Shown here piece by piece: positions 54,556-64,000 of a stretch of DNA of 64,000 nucleotides. Made by a program: the position numbers and the translations under genes. Under the pieces are notes generated by a model. That model saw nothing but the letters and a program-made list of their open reading frames with translations. It was not told the origin of the DNA and did no database searches. The stretch spans positions 216,792 through 280,791 of the forward strand of contig VXAY01005274.1 in the NCBI GenBank assembly GCA_013399855.1, written 5' to 3'. The stretch's first letter is position 1; each line of letters begins with the position of its first letter. The stretch comes from Oxyruncus cristatus. Lineage: Eukaryota > Chordata > Aves > Passeriformes > Cotingidae.

Positions 54556-56348
54556 GGGCCCCTTTGTTTGGTCTGTGCACAGACTGGATGGAGGTTGTGC
54601 TGGTGTCTGAGATCTCTCATTCACCTTCCCAGTTGAGCTGCAATTGCATTTCAAGGCCATGGGAAAATGACTTTTGCTGCTCCCTCCATTTCATATTCAT
54701 TCATCATTTCCATATGGTAACTACACAACTACGCAGAGTTGTGCCATGTGTTATTCAGTGCAGCCACACAGAAAGCTGCTAAAGTTAAAAATCGATTTAT
54801 TTTTTTTCTCAGAACCAGAAACTAGGAGCTGTTTCTTGTCACGCCTCAAGAGAGTGAAAAGTAGCACTGGCTCAGACCTGTAGGCTGCAGTTTTCCCATT
54901 CCTCATATGTCCTTGAGATTTCAGAAAGTTTTCTTGCTCATGTCAGGTTGAAAGTGTGAGATTTTGAAGATTTTCTTGGGAAAACAAACCAAAAATGGTG
55001 GTCAATGTAGAGCCAACGGCTCCTAATGTGAGGTCATGAGCATGTTTCTGTAATTTGGTTCTTTTTTTGGTTTAGTAGCAGCCAGCCTGGGTGTCAGGAG
55101 CTGTGTGGCACTGGGGCCACATGGTGGAAGTCTGGCCTGGATTTGGCATTTCCCTGCCATGTCTTGGAGTTGAGCAGAACTGGCTGCCAGATTCCAGCTC
55201 CGTCTGGCTGAGGGCTGTGCTGGCCGCTGGGTGATGCTGAAGGGCTCGAGCTCAGAGTCAGTGAACACTCAGATGTTCACTGATGTATCTCTGCTGTCCT
55301 CACCCATGAGCTCTTCTTGAGTTGCGTGTGCTCCTCCTGCTTAGAGGGAAAGTGGTTGTGAATGGAAGCACTTGTGACCCATAAACGTGACAGCCTGGCA
55401 CACTTCAGTTAGGGAGTTTGGTTTTTCCCCAGCTGTTAGGCTGTCTGCCAGCTGAGCCTGATCCTGGACCCCTCTCAGTGCTTCTTCCAGAGTAGTGAAA
55501 CCCAGAGTTTGGGTATGTGTGGAACAGCATCATCACTGCCCCTGAGTGGTGTTTCCAGCTCTCCATCACACTGGTATGGGGTGCACAGCTGGTGTTCTCC
55601 TCATTCCCAGGGTATCTGCAGGGGCAAGTCTCCATCCAGCTCCTGCTTCAGTAGGAAAGTTTATCTGAGCAGGTTGCTGAGTTGCTTGATCAGGGTGATG
55701 CTTTGGAGACCTGCAGTAATTTAAACAGTGTCTTTTCAGAGCTGACACTAAATCTATGGAAATTAATTATTTCAGAAAGCCCATTTTTTTTCACTGCAGG
55801 ACAAGCAAGTGCCCAACTTCCAGCAGTCCCGGGTGAGTGATGGGATCAGGCAGCCAGAGGGACGTTCCCTTTTGACCTGGAGCAGAAGCAGAGTTCAGAG
55901 CCTGCTGAAGCAGGTCCAGGGTGTCTGCCCAGCACTGGCCACCAGCCCATACTGGGGGGTGGCCGCTCAGATGATGCTGGTGTCACCATAAGTCTGATGG
56001 CCTTGGTGCTGGGCACCTTCCAGGAAGGAATCTGGTCCAAAACCAAGTTGGAGGTAAGCCCGGGGATGTCTGCAGAGGGGACCAGCTGCTGTGGTGTATT
56101 TTCCAATCTCAATAAAGTTTGTAGGCTGACTGGAAGTTTTAAAATAGAGGCACTTTTCTTCTGAAGAAGAGGCAATGGGAACAAAGGTAGGGAGCAGTGA
56201 CAACAAAACGTGGGTGGTGAGTGTTTGTCGTGAGTTTCCAACACAGCAGCTTCTCCCTGCACCATCCTGCTCGGGGATTCCAATCTTGTGTGTGCTGCTG
56301 AGATTCCTGCTGGGGAGGAGGAGAAAGGAGGGGGAGGAAGATGAGGGA
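54556..56348. other. Unique non-coding DNA
   Basis: About 1.8 kb with no repeat I can name and no exon. The 145-codon minus frame at 55846-56283 has no motif. Confidence 0.5.
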
Positions 56349-56432
56349 TGGGCTTGGCAGTGCTTGGTTAATAGTTGGACTCCATCATCCTAAAGGTCTT
56401 TTCCAGCCTAAACCAATTCTACGATTCTCTGG
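56349..56432 (+). mobile_element. CR1: CR1 LINE tail fragment
   Basis: The order tgggcttggcagtgcttgg, ttaatagttggactccatc, atcctaaaggtcttttcc and agcctaaaccaattctacg, then attctctgg, is the 3' end of the same CR1 type as at 1874-1992, in sense orientation with a single tail repeat unit. About 84 bases. Confidence 0.85.
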
Positions 56433-59400
56433 CTACCCCGTGCCCGGAGCACAGCCTGGCAGCACCAGGCACTCACTTTCTAAAACAGGTTTCTCACTCC
56501 CACTGTGTGGGAGTTCAGCTCTCCCAGAGCACTCACTGGTGGCAGCTTCTCCTCTGAATTCCCAAGTGGGTTCTGGGGCTGGCACCCCATGAGAACAGGC
56601 TGGATTACACTGACAGATCAGCGCTGCTGTGGGACCCGGCACGGTGACAAATGCTCTGCCAAACATAGAGAAGCAAAGGCAGAAAATGTAGAGGAAAAAA
56701 ATACATTTCCATTTTTTACTTGGAGGAGTAAAATAAACATGGGAATGTTTCCCAGGAGAAGAGCTTGTTGTGGTGTTGATGTAAAGCTGCAGAGGGTTGC
56801 CTGTGTGGTATTTGCAGAAACATGCCACTCTCACCTTCTCTGATGCAGATTGCTTGGGCATCCCAGGTTCAGTTGTCCCAAACTGGCCAAGTTCTTAATC
56901 TTTTTCTAAAAGTTTAGGGTCAAGAAAGATCAAACAGGGGGAAACAGGTTTCAGTTGCTTTATTGTTTTTTTCGCTGGTGTCTCAACCACAAATAAAACA
57001 TCCTTGAGTCTACTGTAAAAGCAATTTATGATGTTTCCACTGAACCATTCCAGCCAGCTTTGCTGTGCAGGATGGCTCCTCATGGTGTTTGTGTTGCCAA
57101 GGCAACACAGTGTGGATGGGATAGAGATCTGGTCCATACATTCCAGGGTGAACTCCTGTGCTGGAGGACTCAGCACTCCAAACTGCCTCCCTGAATTCTA
57201 CTTTTTATTTTGTTGTGGCTTCAGTGCAGTCATTTAATGCAGGTAATTATGAGAAAACTGACTTGGGAAAGGTTAAACTTGATGAACTGGGGAACGATTG
57301 TGACTTTTGGCATTGACTTGATGAGTGTGTTCCAGATACTTATTGGTAGGAAAGTTGCAGATTCCATACATTTTAATCCAAAGCACATTTCTGTCTCTCA
57401 CAGCAGTTCTTTGATTAGCGATGTTCACCTTGGGGTCAGAACGTGGAGAGAAAATCATCAGTCAAACGGGGTTCAGACAGCTGATGGGGATGGGTGTGAG
57501 CAAGGCCCAGGAGCAGAAGCAGCGAGGGAGGAGGGGGATGAGGGAGGCGGGAATTCAAGGCTAAGTCAGTATTACCCTTTTGTCACCTCATTTTCCAGGT
57601 AATGAAAAAGACCCCATAAAGTGCTGAGGTGCCACAGGCTGCTGAAGGTGCTGATTTATTTCCTCCATTCTTTGAGGCACAAACATAAGGTTGTTGGGTT
57701 TGGTATCCTTTGGTACCCACTTGCATTAAAAACTGCTGGGACCAGCTCGCGGGAAATGTGGTTCACATGTGGGATCAGAGCTGAGAAGAGCAGGAATTGT
57801 CCCAGTGAGGGGTTCTGTTGTCGTAGCCATTAATGTGTGATCCCTGCTGGGAGTGAGAGAGACAACCCTGCTGTGGTCTGATGATCTCCAAAAGCAATAA
57901 AAGATATTGTTAACATGTGAAAGGTAATGCTTCCCTGTATGCATTCCTGATCTGTTTAATCAGACAGACACCATAAAGGCAGGAGTTACTGGGAATTGCA
58001 TCCTTAGGCACGTGGTGCCATCATAGAAATTTACTGTGCATCGTATATTGTCCCTAGTTAAACTCTAACTTGGTGAAGTGGAGCTGAACTATAGAGGAAA
58101 GAGGATTTTATGTTCAGAAGAAATGCCTTGACCATGCCAATGCCGTGTGGAATTTGGATTAGTTCTCCAATCTGTGATTTGAAAAAGTGGAGTAATAATT
58201 CTGACTTTAGGATGATGTAAATTGTACTTAATTTCTATTTTCAAAGCATTTTTGCATCTTCAGAGGGCTCTGCCTTAAAACTGTGTATCCTCGCTCACTT
58301 TTATTGCATAAGCAATGCAGAGAATAATACCAAGTGTTATTTATTGATGCATTTTAATATCAAAAATGTAAATTTGCTTTCACATTTGCAATATTTTTCA
58401 TTTGTTTCCCTCGAACATTTAGACAGATGTTTTTGTTTATAAAAGCTAAAGGCCTACATTTCTCTGGCCTCAGTAGAACTGGTAAATTTATCTGTACCTG
58501 GGTGCCAAATAAGAGCTGTGACAGAGGCAGGAATTCAGCCAGCAAGTCCCCAGCACCTCTGAAAATCAGATTATATAGGATACATTAAGTTAGATGGTAA
58601 ACAACCAGCAATGCTGGGGAAGGCAGCACCTCGTGGTGCTGACAGGAGCACATCACTCCTCATGGGGCTCCACCTTGCTCCCGGTGGGGCTGTGCATCCA
58701 CACCCCACATCCTGCATCCCGTGGGCCGGAGCTCCAGGCAGGCACTGCCCATCCCATCCATGTCACAGCACTTACCGGTACGTGATGGGCCTGACTAGGG
58801 GTGAGCAGTCAGGGAAATGTTGTGGAGTCATTAGATGGGCAGTAAAGCAAAACTTAACATCCTGCTCTGGCTAATTAAAAAGCAGAAAAGGTTAAGTGTG
58901 CTTAACACCTTTACTTTAACTGATTCTTTCCCGTCCATTGAAGAATGCCTCTTGTCCAATTGTCCCCAGAACTGCTTGGGAGTAAAGGGGAGAGGACAGA
59001 ATCCATCAGTCGCTATCCACAGATCCATGGGAGCCCAGGTGGCTCCATGGTTCTGGTGCCCAGTGGGAATAGGACACCTTCCCCAGCAGGCACAGGTGGA
59101 GGTGTAGAACAGTCCAGCCCTTCCAGGAGATACACCTGTCCATTCATCCTGAGAGAAGTCTGATGTATTCAGCACAAAATGGGATTTAGGAGGGAGAAAA
59201 GACTCTTCTCTGATTTTTGACAGGTCTCCTTACCCACCTTGGGGGACAGAGGTGAGCCCAGCCCTGGGGGAAGAAGCTGTTACAGTGAAAAGTTGCATTA
59301 GTGTGACATTTGCAGGACAGGAGAAGAATAATGATTAAGAGATTTTTGTGGAGTAGCACTCGGATAAAGGGATGGGCTCAAAGAGTATCAAGAGGACACA

Positions 59401-62400
59401 CTCTTCATCTCCTTCCTCCTTTTTGGAAGGCCCACGCTCTGTGTAGTGTGCTCTCCTGCTTTATTTGTTTATTCATGAAAAGAAAAGAGGTTAATGGCCT
59501 GATGTGCAAACGATCTAGCACAAAAGGTTCCCTCCTCTAGCGATGGTGGTTTGAAAGCCCCATTAGTATCACCACTTGTGGCCTGGGAATATGGCAGGAA
59601 ATTGACTCCCATCCCACCTTGCTTTATGTCTAGGAATCCAAATCATTGCAGTTGGCATAGAAAAATTCAGCAGGTGATTCGGTGCAGGAGTTCCTAAAAC
59701 CCTTCGTCTCACCTGGAAAAGCAACGAGGCCCTGCCGTGGGATGGGGGTGCAGGAGCCATGAACCCTGAGGATCTGCAGTTAATTACTGACCCCTCATTT
59801 GCATTAAATCACACTGTCCTTGTTTGTAACTTGTGAACAGTACCTTTGTTTGACCAAGTTAAAAGAGATGAAGTGAAGTCAGTAGGTAGCGGTCGCCCAG
59901 GTTCCTGCAGACACACACACACGCTCCTGGATGAAAACTGCCCAGAACTGCCATGGTTAAAAACGGGGGCTGACCATGGAGGGCAGGGCTTGGTGAGTTA
60001 ACCTGCACTGCTGTCAGCAGGGTCAAGTGTCTCAGTTAAAGACTATGGGTTTGGACAATTTTTATTGCCTTTGACATTCGCTTCCGGTCTACCAATTCTC
60101 AGGAGCGAAAAATGTGCTTTGGCTCTCAAAATCTCTGTGTTTGGAGCTTTTTCTATTTACCAAAGGACTTGAGGTCCACCCGAAATGAGATAAAATTGAA
60201 TCATATTAATGCAGAGGAGTCAAAATCAAAAGGAGGTTGTTTGTTACAGAGAAATGTTTAAGGGAAAACTTGAAAGCCCAAGCAGATACTCAGATAAAGA
60301 CCCTGTTTGCTGTGCCACCGCAAGGTGACCCTCTCCACAGTGTGTGTTTTCACATGCACTGGGGCTTCAGCAACTCACACACAAATTCCTGCCCAACTTA
60401 AACTGAGCCAACCCAAGAACCTCTGCCTACCCAGAGCTGCTGCCGTGGCTGGGGGTGCCGTGGGGGCCAGGACCCGGGTTTTTGCTGTAAAATGATTTCT
60501 ATTGCTTCTAATTAGGCAGCGCAGAGCAGATTGCACGTTGGGAGAAAGGATAAACAGCTCCAGGGACTCTGTTCTCCCAGCTCCGGCTGGGCCCTGGGAT
60601 ATTGCAAAGCCACGGGGTTTTTGGCTGGAGACCAGCGGGGCTGTGCAAGGTCAGGCTGAAGGTCTGTCCCACGGTGGCCTGACTTAGAAAATGGGCATTA
60701 AGGCACATCTAAGGGAAAGGCTGAGGATAAAGTGGTTCTTACTCAGCTTCCACACCCCATATCTACCCCACTGCATCCATTGGCACAATTTTTTCCAGCA
60801 TTCTGCCTACTTATTTTCTGAACACACTCACACTTTGTGTCTTTTCAAAGCACTCTGTGGCGAAATCGATTACATGTACTTCCTTTTGTTGGTTTTAGAA
60901 TTGCTAAGGTAATTTATTGTGGTGTTCCTTGTTCTTGTGGTAGGTGAAGGATTTGGTTTTTTCCTATTCACATTTACTCTGCCATTCTTAATTTTACAAA
61001 CTTCATTGTTCCCTCCCCACTCGACCCACAAAATGATGATATACAGCCCACATGGCTTTAGCATGTGATAAGCCATCAAATGTTAAAATAAGAAAAACAT
61101 CCTCATAAGCTATAGCATCAAAAAAATCCCCAGTTGAAAAATGCTGGAGATTTGCACCAGCTCCAGCTATTTTGGCCAAACAGCTCAGCCTCTGGGCAGA
61201 TTTACACCTGCAATTACAGGAATAGATCTCCCCGAGTGCAGGCTGTTTGGAAAAATAAAAAGCAACCCTTGATCTCCCCAGCAGCCAGGCTGTGCCTTTG
61301 CTGAGGGGCAGGGGCTGGAAATGCTGGGCACGGGTATCCTTTGCCACAGCCACAGGGCTGTGGAAAGCTGCCACAGGAAGAAATGAGCAGCGCTAACCGT
61401 GATTAATATGAAATAACTAATTGGGGCGAACCTCTGGAGAGAGAGGTAGGGATTAGAGATAAGTGAGAAGCACAAATCTTTCTGTTTGTTCTTTTTAAAT
61501 GAAAGACTCCTAGTGATGAAATTCCTCCCTCTTGGTATTCCAGGTGGGGACTTTCCTCCTGCATGTTGTTCACAGACTTTTTGAAGGGTGACCTTTCAAG
61601 TCACTTGATGGATATGCCAAATACCCAAATATCAATTGTTTCTTTTAATGAAACGTCGGTTCTGCTCCACTTTTCCTCATGGGAAGAGGATGTTTCAGCC
61701 TGCTTGCTGCCAGCTGTTCCTGCAATGTGCCCCCGAGCAGCACAGCTGGGCTGCACTTGTGGAGCCCCAGTGTTCAGGAGCTGCCGCGATCCCAGGAAAA
61801 GGGATCCACATGAAAATGTTTTCTTTGAAAATGATGGCTATGGACACCTGAGTGTGTGCTTGTCTGTTCAGATTAGATGCAGAGGTGGGAAACTGCTTGG
61901 CTGCCCGAAGAAGGCTTTTAGCTTTAATTTTTTCCGTACTTCAGTGCGAAACCAAAGGTTTTTCGGTGTTCGGAAAGATACAAAAGGCTCAAATGGGGGT
62001 TATTTTCTGGTGAGGAGGACAGTTGAGCCTGTGGTGGGAGGCCTGTTGTCCCACTCCTCGTGGCAGCTGGGCATGGCAGGCCTGGGCACAGCAATGGGTT
62101 TCTCTGAGTCTCCTGGGTTTGATCAATACTTTCACCCAGTGGCCGGAAAAAAAATTCCAGTTGAAAATGTAGTTGAAACAGCTTTATTCTCACAAGTGTT
62201 TCCACTGTAATAAATCATCCTTTTGAGGCAGGAACAAATGATCTGCAATGTCTTTGCTGGTGCCACTGTAAGTTCCCCAGGGCAGAGGCTGGTTTGTGCC
62301 TGCAGTCCCCAGACCCAGCTCTGGTCCCTTGGCTCCTGCCCGGGGATCTTCATGTGAGCTGCCATGGGGCAAATCAATAAACCAACAGAAGGTATTTAAA

Positions 62401-64000
62401 TGTGATCTAACTGTATTTTTCCTATTTATTTTTTTTTCAAATAACCATGATAGTGTAATCTCCACCCAGCAGCACACAGCACAGGTGAGGAGCAGCATCC
62501 CCCCTTGGAAGCTGGTATTTTTAGGTGCAATGAAAATAAAAAAAATAGAATGCCCAGGTTCAGAGCATTTTGGCCAGTTGCCTGAGTAAGGGGACCTGGT
62601 TGATTCTTAATTACAGGTGGGGACAGAAACAGATTTTTCAGCCCACTGGAAATTTGAGAATCCTGGTGTAGAAATGCAGAAGTGGTTTTGGAGTGGTGTG
62701 GTTCAGCAGGTCCTGGCTCTCAGGGTCCTGTGGCAGCTCCATGCTTTATTCTGAGCCAGAAGAGCTGGGAAGAGCTGGAAGCATCCTGCTTCAGATGCAG
62801 CACTTTCATTAATCCTTCCATCCCTGCCAGGGCTGGTCTCAGGACTATCCTGTTGTGGGTATGATACAGGCACATGAACACACCACCAGTACACTGTAAA
62901 TGCAGATAATTTTCTACAGCCTGGAGCAAATGCAGTTTGACAGAAAAAGAGAGATTTGTTGCAGGGTCCAGACAGTCATACCCCGAATTACACCTTGTGC
63001 CAAATGTGGAATGCAGAAATGTCCTGATGCTCATCAGCAGTGCTGGCCCGACACCCCCCACCTCGTCCCCCCGCCAGCTCCTGCTGTGAGGAATATTCAG
63101 GGATTGCTGAAGCACTTCAGCTTCAGAGGATAAAATGGTTGAGCCTCCCTGATCACAGAGAACATCTCTAGTTACCAACCAGAGAAACATACTTCAAACA
63201 AAAATGTGTGTTTACTCCGAAGGGAAAGATGGCCGGGTGGTGGGGGAGTGAGAACTATTCTTTACTTTTTTCTGAAAAATAAAATAGCCCATTTGTACAT
63301 TGATTTATCAGGCTTATCCCAACCGTCTTCCAGCCAGGATTCACAATCCTCACTTTTTGTTTCTCTACATGCTCCAGCACACAGATGTGGCTTTCAGAGT
63401 GGAAATCAATACATCTGCAGGACGCCTCCGGTGCTAGCAGAGTCCACGGCTTCTTTGATTAAACTCTACTAATGCATAATTATCTGGAACGCCTTGCCAT
63501 TTCCTTGGCACTGCTCACACAGCTTTCCAACCAGGAAGCATTTTATCAGGGCATTAGAGCCCCACACAACACATGCTGGAGAGAGAAAATTACCATCCTC
63601 GGGACAAGAAAACATTTATGTAACATCCAGCTTCAGCAGCCAAGAGGAAAGGAGCCCTATATTTGAAAGTTGTCCCTAGTTCTGGGGGCAGATCCAGCTT
63701 CCTTTGGGTGTTCCTGCCAGGGGCCACAATTATGGGCTTTGCTGGTGGTTCTGCACGGCCCTGTGAGGGTGATGGTAAGGGGAGGACTTCAGCTGCTACA
63801 ACATCCCGGGTTCTGCCTGGGAAGAGATCTTCTGGGATGTGCAGGGACGGTTGCCCCACCCTCTGTTGGGGATGATGTGGTCCTGTCCCCAGGCTGAGCA
63901 CTCCCTCCTCAGCCCAGCCCGGGTTCCTGGGTGCCAGCAGGTGCTCCTGCCCTGGGTAGCCCATGCCTGCTCCGCTCTGTCACTCCCATTCACGCAGTAT
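56433..64000. other. Unique non-coding DNA to the window end
   Basis: About 7.6 kb with no CR1 copy. Contents: a G-quadruplex motif (57526-57551), AT-rich stretches (about 58140-58400, 60060-60300), a (CA)6 microsatellite near 59910, and conserved-element-like sequence at about 63390-63490 (attaaactctactaatgcat). The 215-codon plus frame at 61563-62210 and the 123-codon minus frame at 61003-61374 show no recognisable domain. Nothing identifiable as a gene reaches the right edge. Confidence 0.45.
57526..57551 (+). other. Canonical G-quadruplex motif
   Basis: G runs at 57526-57528, 57533-57537, 57542-57544 and 57549-57551, each separated by exactly four bases (AGGA, ATGA, AGGC). This satisfies the G3+N1-7 rule. 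It lies in unique sequence away from any recognised gene. Confidence 0.55.

Overview
This window looks like a piece of a bird nuclear genome. The main evidence is a set of twelve confidently recognised, 5'-truncated CR1 retrotransposon fragments. They carry the typical avian CR1 3' end: a conserved tail of the type 'ggttgcccagagaagctgtgg ... ggtcccttccaacccaaaccattct', found in both orientations. Other repeats are sparse, there are no SINEs and no bacterial-style gene packing. The species cannot be read from the sequence. The 46-base N gap inside a G homopolymer and the single N beside a perfect-looking 214-bp duplication are typical of a short-read draft assembly.

Layout. The left edge (28-109, minus strand) holds the only sequence I consider a probable coding exon: 82 bp, one fully open frame, a very strong polypyrimidine/CAG acceptor and a GTGAGTG donor. 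I could not recognise the protein. The rest of the window is therefore either upstream intron of that minus-strand gene or intergenic DNA. From 110 to 64000 no complete protein-coding gene is supportable. Open frames of up to about 220 codons occur, but none shows family motifs, and they occur on both strands at the same places, as expected by chance in GC-rich vertebrate DNA. Two weaker splice-bounded exon candidates (31266-31373 plus; 51245-51317 minus) are recorded with low confidence.

Non-coding structure. A compact CpG island lies at about 23245-23590 and is the best promoter or regulatory candidate in the window; a weaker CpG-rich patch lies at about 16690-17010. Several AT-rich, repeat-free stretches carry dense homeodomain/POU-type words (20465-20650, 24990-25180, 32625-32800, 43440-43640, 48490-48730 and others). 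They resemble the conserved non-coding elements that cluster in developmental gene deserts; this is inference, because conservation cannot be measured here. Small tandem repeats, a canonical G-quadruplex motif, hairpins, and poly-A/poly-T tracts complete the inventory.

How the parts work together. The sequence shows no operon, toxin, mobile-gene or defence-type system. The most reasonable reading is a regulatory or intronic desert beside, or inside, a large minus-strand gene, with ordinary CR1 insertions. The observations most worth following are the identity of the edge exon, the CpG island, and the probable assembly artefact at 42802-43211.
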